Below, in pieces: positions 6,998-13,459 of a stretch of DNA of 15,371 nucleotides. A program made the translations under genes and the position numbers. The first letter of the stretch is position 1, and each line of letters begins with the position of its first letter. The notes beneath the pieces were generated by a model, which saw nothing but the letters and a program-made list of their open reading frames with translations, was not told the DNA's origin and ran no database searches. Origin of the DNA: Planctomycetaceae bacterium (lineage in GTDB: Bacteria > Planctomycetota > Phycisphaerae > SM23-33); contig JAJFVE010000031.1 in the NCBI GenBank assembly GCA_021371965.1, positions 1-15,371 of the forward strand, read 5' to 3'.

Positions 6998-7034
6998 TAC
7001 CCGACCCCTTTACTTCCTACCCGACCCCTTTACT
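6998..7034. repeat. Two tandem 17-bp repeats
   Basis: TACCCGACCCCTTTACT occurs at 6998-7014 and again at 7018-7034, a 20-bp period. The flanking base composition is more AT/C-rich than the hairpins before it. It may be an end fragment of a mobile element or a binding site; the sequence does not decide. Confidence 0.6.
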
Positions 7035-7043
7035 CCCAGACGG

Positions 7044-7126
7044 GTGTCGCGCACAACTCCGCTGTGCGTGTCGCAGGTCCGGCCAGGGGGATATCGTTGA
7101 CGGATCGGGTTTGGGCGGCGTAATGT
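7044..7126 (+). promoter_or_regulatory. Candidate promoter and dyad upstream of the glycyl radical enzyme
   Basis: TTGACG (7097-7102) and a poor -10, TAATGT (7121-7126), are 18 bp apart and 38 nt before the start codon. Upstream, CGCACA (7050-7055) and TGTGCG (7063-7068) form a dyad with a 7-nt centre. GTGTCGC also occurs directly at 7044-7050 and 7068-7074. The dyad could be an operator or a leftover repeat. Confidence 0.3.
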
Positions 7127-7164
7127 GGTTGGGAACCGCTGCCAGCAAGATCTAGAGGCCGCAC

Positions 7165-9315
7165 ATGACGAATCTTACCAGCGTACAGGAGAGGCTGAGG
7201 GAGGGCTTTGGCGTGGTGACGGGGGAGGGCGCGCCGCGGCGGTTGTCGGAGCCGACGCGTGCGCTTGCGGCGCGCTACCTGTCCGGCGAGTTCGGCCAGG
7301 CGATGCGGGCGGCGGATTTCCGGCTCGACGAGGCGGCCGCGACGTCGCTGACGGCCAACATGCTGTACGCGCAGACGGTGATGCTCATCGCGCAAAACGC
7401 GCCGCTTCGCATCTTGCCCCAGGAACGGCTCGTCGGCGCGGCGACGCTTATCGAGGCCGCGCAGCATCGGCTGCCGGCGTCGGATATGGGCAGCACCAGT
7501 CACACCACCATCGGCTTTGAGAGGGTTCTGGCCGGCGGCTATCGCGCTTTGCGGGCCCAGATCGCCGCTCGCCGGGCGCGGGGCGGCCTGGACGAAGCCG
7601 GGGCCGATCTGCTCGATGCGATGGAACTGTGCCTCGACGCCGCGGCCGTCTGGCACCGGCGACACATGGATCGGCTGGCTGAACTTGCGGCCGACTCGGG
7701 AGGTGCGCAGCGGGAACATTTTGCGGCCCTGCGCGACACGCTGGCGGGCGTTCCGGAGAACTCGCCGGCGGACTTCCGCCAGGCGGTGCAGTCGCTGTGG
7801 TTCATGTGGGAGTTCCAGCGGCTCTGCGGGAACTGGTCGGGGCTGGGGCGCGTCGACGCGATGCTCGGCCCGTACCTCGCGCGGGATCTGGCGGCCGGGC
7901 GGATCACGCTCGACGAGGCCCGCGAGTTCATCGCCCGCTTCTGGATCAAGGGCTGCGAGTGGATCGACGGGCGCGGCCGCGGCAGCGGCGACGCACAGTT
8001 CTACCAGAACGTCATCCTCGCAGGGGTGGACGCCCACGGCAATGAGGTCGCCAACGACGTGACCTGGCTGGTGCTGGACGTGGTGGAGTCGCTGCACATC
8101 AGCGACTTTCCCATCGCCGTCCGCGTCAGCAACAGGACCCCGGAGCGATTGTGGCGGCGGATCGCCGAGGTTCAGCGGTTCGGCGGCGGCATCGTGTCGC
8201 TCTACAACGAAGACCTCGTCGTGCGGGCCTTGACGCGAGCGGGCTACCCCCAGGCCGATGCACGCACCTTCACCAACGACGGCTGCTGGGAAGTGCTCAT
8301 CCCCGGCAAGACGGCCTTTACATATTGCCCGTTCGACGTTCTGCAGACGCTTCAGGGCGCGATGGGGCTCGCGGCCGACAGGCCGGGCGAGGATTTCGGC
8401 GACTTCGAGTCGCTCTACGCGGCGTTTCGCGCACGCCTGGCCGGCGAGGTCGGTCAGATCATCGACGGGACAGCCGGCGCGTTTCGCTCAGGGCCGCCGG
8501 CGCCGCTGCTGTCGCTGTTCGTCGACGACTGCATCGAGCGGGCGCGCGGCTACCACGACCGCGGAGCGCGGTACAGCGTGGCGGCCGTTCACGCCGGCGG
8601 ACTGCCAGACGCGGCCAACAGCCTGTACGCCATCGACAAGATCGTCTACCGGGAGCATGAGCGAACGCTGGGCCAGATGGTGGACATTCTTCGACGCGAC
8701 TGGGCCGGCGAGGAAGCCCTGCGCCAGTCCATCGAGAAGCGGCTGGTGCTCTATGGCAACGATAACCCCGAGGCCGACGCGATGGTTCGGCGGGTTTTCG
8801 ACGACTTCGTGGCGATTGTCGCCGCCGGCCGACGCGATGACGGGGTCGCCCACCCGGCCGGGATCAGCACGTTCGGCCGCGAGATCGGCTGGCGCGACGG
8901 GCGATTTGCGACGGCCTTCGGGCGGCACAAGGGGGACATTCTGGCCACGAACATGGCCCCGACGCCCGGCACGGACACGTCGGGTCCGACGGCCGTCGTC
9001 AAGTCGTACTGCTCGATGGACTTTGAGAAGCTCACCAACGGAACGCCGTTGGAGTTGAAGTTCCTGCCGGCGACGCTGTCCGGCCAGAGCGGGCTGGCCG
9101 CCCTGGTGGCTCTGCTCAAGACGTTCGTGCGGCTGGGCGGCTGGTACCTGCAGGTGGACTCGGTCGACTCGCAACTCCTTCGCGACGCCCAGCGGCATCC
9201 GGAACGATACCCCAACCTCGTCGTGCGGATTTCCGGATGGTCGGCCAGGTTCGCGACCCTGTCAAAGGAGTGGCAGGACATGATCATCAACCGCACCGAA
9301 CAGGCCGCGAGATAG
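7165..9315 (+). CDS. Pyruvate formate-lyase-like glycyl radical enzyme, unassigned subtype
   Basis: This 716-residue protein is a glycyl radical enzyme. A radical stored on a C-terminal glycine is passed to an active-site cysteine that starts chemistry on the substrate, under anoxic conditions. The radical loop VVRISGWSARF is at 686-696 with Gly691. The thiyl site is NDGCWEV (371-377), with Cys374 and a likely base Glu376 in the Cys-x-Glu arrangement typical of dehydratase and lyase types. There are no adjacent cysteines as in true pyruvate formate-lyase. It is somewhat shorter than most relatives (about 760-850). The subtype cannot be assigned by eye; C-C, C-O or C-N cleavage are all possible. 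The ATG at 7165 follows AGAGG (7154-7158) with 6-nt spacing. No radical SAM activating enzyme is nearby, and repeat fields flank it on both sides. Confidence 0.92.
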   Translation: MTNLTSVQERLREGFGVVTGEGAPRRLSEPTRALAARYLSGEFGQAMRAADFRLDEAAATSLTANMLYAQTVMLIAQNAPLRILPQERLVGAATLIEAAQHRLPASDMGSTSHTTIGFERVLAGGYRALRAQIAARRARGGLDEAGADLLDAMELCLDAAAVWHRRHMDRLAELAADSGGAQREHFAALRDTLAGVPENSPADFRQAVQSLWFMWEFQRLCGNWSGLGRVDAMLGPYLARDLAAGRITLDEAREFIARFWIKGCEWIDGRGRGSGDAQFYQNVILAGVDAHGNEVANDVTWLVLDVVESLHISDFPIAVRVSNRTPERLWRRIAEVQRFGGGIVSLYNEDLVVRALTRAGYPQADARTFTNDGCWEVLIPGKTAFTYCPFDVLQTLQGAMGLAADRPGEDFGDFESLYAAFRARLAGEVGQIIDGTAGAFRSGPPAPLLSLFVDDCIERARGYHDRGARYSVAAVHAGGLPDAANSLYAIDKIVYREHERTLGQMVDILRRDWAGEEALRQSIEKRLVLYGNDNPEADAMVRRVFDDFVAIVAAGRRDDGVAHPAGISTFGREIGWRDGRFATAFGRHKGDILATNMAPTPGTDTSGPTAVVKSYCSMDFEKLTNGTPLELKFLPATLSGQSGLAALVALLKTFVRLGGWYLQVDSVDSQLLRDAQRHPERYPNLVVRISGWSARFATLSKEWQDMIINRTEQAAR

Positions 9316-9396
9316 CCGCCGGAGCACTCCCGGGGGGTTTGCAGTGTCGGACCGATGAATCGACCTGCTGGCCCCCGTGCCGTCAGTGGCATAGTT

Positions 9397-9447
9397 GTGC
9401 CATAGGATGGGCACCTTGCCCATAAGTAGTACGGGCGCCCCGCCCGT
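9397..9447 (+). repeat. Gene-end hairpin repeat, copy D, plus a second hairpin
   Basis: GTGCCATAG (9397-9405) precedes the hairpin ATGGGC (9407-9412), loop ACCTT, GCCCAT (9418-9423). This is a diverged form of copy B in the same orientation, 81 nt after the glycyl radical enzyme stop. A second hairpin, ACGGGCG-CCC-CGCCCGT (9431-9447), follows at once and leads into composite repeat Y. Confidence 0.6.
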
Positions 9448-9545
9448 GCAGGGCCACAACGCCAGGAGAGACGGAGGGAGAGCGGGATTACGCAGATTAA
9501 AAGGATTAAGAGGATTGGGAAGAAAGATCAGGAGGAGCATAGCGG
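9433..9545 (+). repeat. Composite intergenic repeat, copy Y
   Basis: This is a 113-bp match to 6546-6660 in the same order: a GGGC/GCCC palindrome, CAACGCCAGG, a purine-rich tract, GAGCGGGATTACGCAGATTA, an ATTAAGAGG tandem, and GATCAGG near the end. The two copies differ by scattered substitutions and short indels. It sits after the glycyl radical enzyme, while copy X sits before it. Confidence 0.8.
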
Positions 9546-9644
9546 GGCGAGCTTGCTCGATGGGGTTTCATCTCTGATGGCCGGAGCAGAGATAGAACCG
9601 CTTGATCAGGCTCGATCTCTAACGTAGAAATCCCTTAAACGTTT

Positions 9645-9705
9645 TCTTAATCCTCTTAATCCGTTTCTCATCCCCCAAATCCCGCTCTCTCCATCCCCGG
9701 CGTTG
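9645..9705 (-). repeat. Composite intergenic repeat, partial inverted copy Z
   Basis: Read on the minus strand, this holds CAACGCC, then GAGAGAGCGGGATT, then GGATTAAGAGGATTAAGA in the same order as copies X and Y. The middle is diverged. It lies opposite and about 100 bp downstream of copy Y, so the two could pair as a large imperfect inverted repeat. Confidence 0.6.
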
Positions 9706-9730
9706 CGTTTGAGATGTTAATTCGCCCGGT

Positions 9731-9797
9731 GTCCTCGGGAGTTCCGGGGACGTCATACTTATCTCGATGGTTTGCTCGCATGCTTGGTTCCGGGGAC
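9731..9797. repeat. Repeated TTCCGGGGAC motif with a hairpin
   Basis: GTTCCGGGGAC occurs at 9741-9751 and 9787-9797, 46 bp apart, each followed closely by GTCAT. The first is part of the hairpin GTCCTCGG-GAGTT-CCGGGGAC (9731-9751, one wobble pair). Motifs of this kind often flank REP-associated transposases, but none is present here. No gene is seen in 9316-9847 apart from these repeats. Confidence 0.5.
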
Positions 9798-9847
9798 ACC
9801 AGACGTCATTAGAAAAAGTAGTCGCGGTTTCAGATGACAAGGCGTTC

Positions 9848-11008
9848 TCAATCCGGCAGCGAGTACTGCGGGATCTTCATCTGCTGGCCGTCCTTCATTG
9901 CCGACTGGTGGGCGACGATCCCGCAGACGGTCATGTTCAACGCCTGCGCCACGTCCACCAGCGGGCGGCGGTTGGTGAGAATCGCCTCGACATACTCATT
10001 GGTGAGGTAACCGTGCGAGCCGCCGTGCCCGCCGGCGGCCAACCCGGGCGGCAGCGGCGGCCGCGGGATCAGCGGCGCAGGCTCGCCGGCGCCCTCGGCG
10101 TAGAAGCTGCCGTCGAATGACCCTTTTTCCGCGCGGAGTCGCCCCTGCTCCCCGCCGCGGCCGGGCGTGTCCCAACTCACGGCCATCCGCGCCGTGCCGC
10201 CCTCGCTCGTTCGCAACAGGGCAACCTCCGTGCCGAAGGGATTTCCGAAGGCGTTATTCTCCGCCTTGAGGTGGTCGATGGAACTGCGTGTGCCCAGGCA
10301 GGAGACCTCGGTGAAGCTGCCACCGGTGACGCCGACGTAGTACGCCGACGCGTGCGTGATGTACCACTGCGGTGGCAGGCCCGTCCGCCACGCCCCGTGG
10401 GCCGCCAGCGGCGTGGGAAAATAGTGCCAGTACTCCCCCTCGGTGTAGATCACGCGCCCCAGGTTCCCGCGCCGGTACATCTGCCGCGCCGAATGAACGT
10501 CCTGGTGGTAGCAGGAGGTCTCGAACATCATGTACGTGCATCCGGAATCCTTGACCGCTTCAAAGAGCGCGACGGCGTCGGCCAGCGACCCGAAGACCGC
10601 CGGCACGGCCGAGGCCACGTGCTTGCCCGCCTTGAGCGCCGCGATGGCCAGCCGCGCGTGGCTGGGGGCGTCGGTGGCAACGAAGACGGCCTCGATCGAG
10701 TCATCTTCGATCAGCTCTTCGCACGAGGCGTAAGTTTTTTCGCAGCGGCAGGCGTTGGCCAGGGCGGCTCGCTGGTCGGCGTCCAGGTCGGCCACCGCCG
10801 CGACGCTCACGTTGGGATGGTCCTGGAACCCGAAGGCCGCCCCGAAGGCACAGACGCCGTAGCCGGCGATGCCGACGCGGAGCCTGCGGTCGCTGACGGG
10901 TTGCCATTGCCCGGCGGCCTGTACATCCGTCGGCGCCTGCTCAAATCCCTGGATCGCGGGGCTCCGGGAAGCGGTCCGGCGGCCCGCCTTAGCCTCTTGT
11001 GCGCTCAT
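9848..11008 (-). CDS. Gfo/Idh/MocA-family oxidoreductase lacking the EKP motif
   Basis: This 386-residue protein has the Gfo/Idh/MocA layout of NAD(P)-dependent sugar or inositol dehydrogenases. After a polar N-terminal extension (about 1-42), a Rossmann domain begins with RVGIAGYG (44-51) and continues through AVADLDADQ (71-79) and VFVATDAPSHA (108-118). The C-terminal alpha/beta domain runs from about 165 to the end (SHGYLTNEYVEAILTNRRP, 331-349). The usual EKP after GKHV is replaced: GKHVASAVP (128-136) has Ala-Val-Pro, so the family's conserved lysine is missing. This makes a normal dehydrogenase reaction uncertain. The start at 11008 is set by GAGG (complement of 11015-11018) with 6-nt spacing; a CTG-started extension to 11035 is less likely. 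No signal peptide is seen. It is convergent with the glycyl radical enzyme and not in an operon with it. Confidence 0.88.
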   Translation of the reverse strand: MSAQEAKAGRRTASRSPAIQGFEQAPTDVQAAGQWQPVSDRRLRVGIAGYGVCAFGAAFGFQDHPNVSVAAVADLDADQRAALANACRCEKTYASCEELIEDDSIEAVFVATDAPSHARLAIAALKAGKHVASAVPAVFGSLADAVALFEAVKDSGCTYMMFETSCYHQDVHSARQMYRRGNLGRVIYTEGEYWHYFPTPLAAHGAWRTGLPPQWYITHASAYYVGVTGGSFTEVSCLGTRSSIDHLKAENNAFGNPFGTEVALLRTSEGGTARMAVSWDTPGRGGEQGRLRAEKGSFDGSFYAEGAGEPAPLIPRPPLPPGLAAGGHGGSHGYLTNEYVEAILTNRRPLVDVAQALNMTVCGIVAHQSAMKDGQQMKIPQYSLPD

Positions 11009-11107
11009 GGTAGTCCTCTTTGGGGGCTCCAGCAAAACGTCATTGGGCCTGCCGGTATTCTCACCCCGCTGCAGCGTCTGGACAAGAGTGCTCGGGAAGG
11101 AAAAGCC

Positions 11108-11176
11108 TTGCCACAGAGATCACGAAGACCACAAAGGGAAAAAACAAGACTCGTTTCTTTGTGTCCTTTGTGGCAA
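11108..11176. repeat. Imperfect inverted repeat of the CACGAAG/CACAAAG kind
   Basis: Arms of 21 nt (11108-11128 and 11156-11176) match inversely at 17 positions. An internal perfect 9-bp pair also exists, CCACAAAGG (11129-11137) and CCTTTGTGG (11165-11173). The element stands alone in the 295-bp gap upstream of the oxidoreductase gene. Its A-rich purine style differs from the GC hairpins elsewhere, so it is probably another dispersed repeat family. Confidence 0.6.
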
Positions 11177-11265
11177 AGTTGTTGGCGAGATGCCTATTGC
11201 ACAGGGGATGAGTTTCCTGATCGAGCAGACGCGGCCGCCGGCGGCGCTGCGGGGGCGTTTCGGAA

Positions 11266-11282
11266 GGCGGGGACGCCATGCT
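11266..11282 (-). repeat. Possible decayed gene-end hairpin copy
   Basis: On the minus strand AGCATGGCGTCCCCGCC resembles AGCATGGGCGTCTCGCCC of copy B. It lies 21 nt after the stop of the 11304-13154 gene, the same spacing as copy E. Its stem is only 4 bp (CGCC/GGCG), so it would be a degenerate member at best. Confidence 0.25.
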
Positions 11283-11303
11283 GTCGGTGCTGCGATACGC
11301 TGA

Positions 11304-13154
11304 TCAATTCTCCATTTGGGGACGGGAGGGAAGCATCTTGATGATTTGCGGAAGAACCGCCTGTAGAAACATGAGGTCGGACGAGTCCTTTCCGGCTTCG
11401 GTGCCGTCCGGATAGGCGGAAACCAGGATGCGCGCAACGTACCGGGTCTTGGGCGCCAACGACCAAAAGCGTTTCCTGGCCTGCTCGGGCATCAGGAACT
11501 GACCGTTAACGCACGTCATGTAGTAATCGGACGAGCTCCAACTTTGAGGTCCATTCTGGAACTTCTTCTTGATATAAGGGATGTTGACTGCTGCGCCTGA
11601 TTCGGCTCTGGCAAGTTCAAGCGTGCCGGCGGCCTCTCCAATCAATTCTCTCTCGATAATGCCCCGCACTTCGCTGGAAGAAGCAAAACAGAACCCCCGG
11701 GCAGTTGGGCAATACAGGATCTTGACCATCCAGGCCCGTTCATGGCCGCTCTCGCTTTTCCGTGCATAAACCCAACTTCCAAACCACGTGCTTTTGCGGT
11801 TCAGCCGCAAAACATCATCCTCCGCTCTCAAACCAAACAAGAGGGCGATATCCTGGCGATTAAGCCTCCAGGAAGCCCCCAGGTCCTGTCGCGAATAAAC
11901 GTCCTTTATGGTTTCGGGAAAGCTTATCAATTCAAAGTTCTCCGCTGCTTGCACTGCCTGGGGCCACAGCGGTGCAGGAGGATCCTGGAGAGAGGGAGCT
12001 GCAGCGAAGCAGACGGCGCAGAAAACGGCAACGCCGGCGGCAAAAGCGGAGGGCAAAACCGGCCAGCGTCCCCGCCGCCGCAACGATACGATGCAGTGCC
12101 ACACGATCATGCCGGCCCCGATGAAGAAGGGAACCATCCACAGCGAATTGAAGGCCAAGTCGGTCGCGATGGGTATTTGAAATTCCTCGTATGGGAACGC
12201 TGCCCAAAGGCCCGTAGTCACGGCGGCCAGCAGAATGAAGACAAAACCCACCCAAAGACTGGTGTGCGTGTCACGCCACAGAAGCCTTTGAGCAACTTGC
12301 GCAGTGACTGCGGCGGCTTTCCTGGCAACAGTGACTTCATCGTTGCTCGCCAGCACCGTCAGCATGAATATGCAGGCGCCGCTCTGGGGTCCCAGGCACA
12401 ACAGCCCAGGAATCCAGAGCAATCTTGCCGCAAGGGTAGATCGCAGCGAGGCAAGAATGGTCATTGCCATCAAGACCCCAGCGGGAAACACCTGATAGAT
12501 CCATTGCCATTGCACGACTCTGGCAATCACCGCTATGGGAACCAGCCCCAGCAGCACCCATACTAGCGGGGAACAACGAGGCGGCAGCTGAGACACAGGA
12601 ACAGTCATCTCCTGCGCTTCGTCTTCCTCGGTTGTCAATGACTTGAGCATCCACCACAATCCGGGAATGATGGCGCACCCGACCCCAGCGCCTACCTCAA
12701 TGGATAGGAAAACAGATCGCGCCTCCGCCCCAGAGGCAACAGCTAACCCCATCGCGATCCCCGCGCAGATTGCCGCGACTGGCCCCGCGGCCAAAGCGAG
12801 CATGACTGCAATGACCTTGCGAATGACTCCTGTGCGCCAAATTCTCACAAGGATCAAGCTTCCCAGGAAGATAGCGGTCAGGGCCGGCAACAGTCGCGTG
12901 ATTGTGGGGGTCCCCGTGAAGCACGCATCCTTGACTTTGAGTCCATCAGCGACGGCGGTGGCATCCATCCCCAAAGCGGCCGCGACTGTCGCGGCAGCGG
13001 AATAAACAAGCGGATGCAGGGTGGAAAGCAGATCGTATTGGTGGCTGTGCGAAAGCAGCAAAGACTTCTGATTGAACTCGAGAAGGCCACCGGCGGCAGC
13101 ACCCATTAAGACAAGCATAACGACCGTTGCAACTCGCAGCCCTTTTTCACCCAT
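11304..13154 (-). CDS. Multi-pass membrane protein with C-terminal soluble domain, unknown function
   Basis: I do not recognise this 616-residue protein. Hydrophobic segments suggest about ten membrane helices: roughly 7-24, 88-105, 112-138, 148-170, 196-212, 218-236, 242-266, 299-318, 333-355 and 367-386, with another possible near 48-62. An acidic loop (TTEEDEAQE, 174-182) lies between helices. Residues about 405-616 form a soluble domain with mixed charge and cysteines near 482, 489 and 548. By helix count it could face either side. The start ATG at 13152-13154 is preceded by AGGTG (complement of 13159-13163) at a short 4-nt spacing. The gene is visibly less GC-rich than its neighbours, with more A/T at third positions, which may mean later acquisition. 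It stands alone between two single genes on the same strand. Confidence 0.8.
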   Translation of the reverse strand: MGEKGLRVATVVMLVLMGAAAGGLLEFNQKSLLLSHSHQYDLLSTLHPLVYSAAATVAAALGMDATAVADGLKVKDACFTGTPTITRLLPALTAIFLGSLILVRIWRTGVIRKVIAVMLALAAGPVAAICAGIAMGLAVASGAEARSVFLSIEVGAGVGCAIIPGLWWMLKSLTTEEDEAQEMTVPVSQLPPRCSPLVWVLLGLVPIAVIARVVQWQWIYQVFPAGVLMAMTILASLRSTLAARLLWIPGLLCLGPQSGACIFMLTVLASNDEVTVARKAAAVTAQVAQRLLWRDTHTSLWVGFVFILLAAVTTGLWAAFPYEEFQIPIATDLAFNSLWMVPFFIGAGMIVWHCIVSLRRRGRWPVLPSAFAAGVAVFCAVCFAAAPSLQDPPAPLWPQAVQAAENFELISFPETIKDVYSRQDLGASWRLNRQDIALLFGLRAEDDVLRLNRKSTWFGSWVYARKSESGHERAWMVKILYCPTARGFCFASSSEVRGIIERELIGEAAGTLELARAESGAAVNIPYIKKKFQNGPQSWSSSDYYMTCVNGQFLMPEQARKRFWSLAPKTRYVARILVSAYPDGTEAGKDSSDLMFLQAVLPQIIKMLPSRPQMEN

Positions 13155-13209
13155 GTTTCACCTATGGAATTACTGAACTGATCACTAACTGTCCGGTCAT
13201 TGATTTTGG

Positions 13210-13236
13210 ATTTTAACACAAGACAAAGAAGTTCAA
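13210..13236 (-). promoter_or_regulatory. Possible promoter of the membrane protein gene
   Basis: On the minus strand TTGAAC (13236-13231) and TAAAAT (13215-13210) are 15 bp apart, 55 nt before the ATG at 13154. Both boxes are good matches, but the spacing is shorter than ideal. The AT-rich setting supports it. Confidence 0.35.
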
Positions 13237-13419
13237 TGGCTTAAAGCACAGAATGGCTGTTTTCGATTTCAACTTGCTTGCCTCCCTCGTTCGGCCATGA
13301 TCTTTCCAGTTGGCATCTCAACTGCCACGCAGAGGTCTCGTGGAAAACCTCGGCGGGGAACGGTAGTTGAGGCACTTTCTGGGCGGTTCTTTCAGGGCCC
13401 GCTCATGGCACAGGGGATG

Positions 13420-13445
13420 CATGGGCGAGACGCCCGTGCTACGGT
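13420..13445 (-). repeat. Gene-end hairpin repeat, copy E
   Basis: CATGGGCG (13420-13427), loop AGA and CGCCCGTG (13431-13438) form a stem with one wobble pair. It lies 21 nt after the helicase stop. On the gene's strand it is preceded by CCGTAG, as in copies A and B. Orientation relative to the gene is the same as in the other copies. Confidence 0.7.
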
Positions 13446-13459
13446 ACGGCGACGCCACT

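Larger units (their letters stand above)
13155..13459. other. 305-bp intergenic region without a gene
   Basis: This spacer between the helicase 3' end and the membrane protein 5' end is AT-rich from 13155 to about 13310, then GC-rich. It holds the possible promoter at 13210-13236 and hairpin copy E at 13420-13445. GCACAGGGGATG (13408-13419) is repeated at 11199-11210, also behind a minus-strand gene end. I see no believable coding frame. Confidence 0.6.

Noticed and set aside
6447..7164. CRISPR array
   Set aside because: The repeats differ in length and type and lack regular unique spacers; no cas gene is nearby.
7030..8097. 355-codon frame opposite the glycyl radical enzyme
   Set aside because: It is low-complexity Arg/Pro-rich and runs across repeats into the antisense of a clear enzyme gene.
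4716..9315. A fucose-degradation operon joining the fucosidase and the glycyl radical enzyme
   Set aside because: The genes are 718 bp apart with terminator-like hairpins between them and no other pathway or microcompartment gene in the window.
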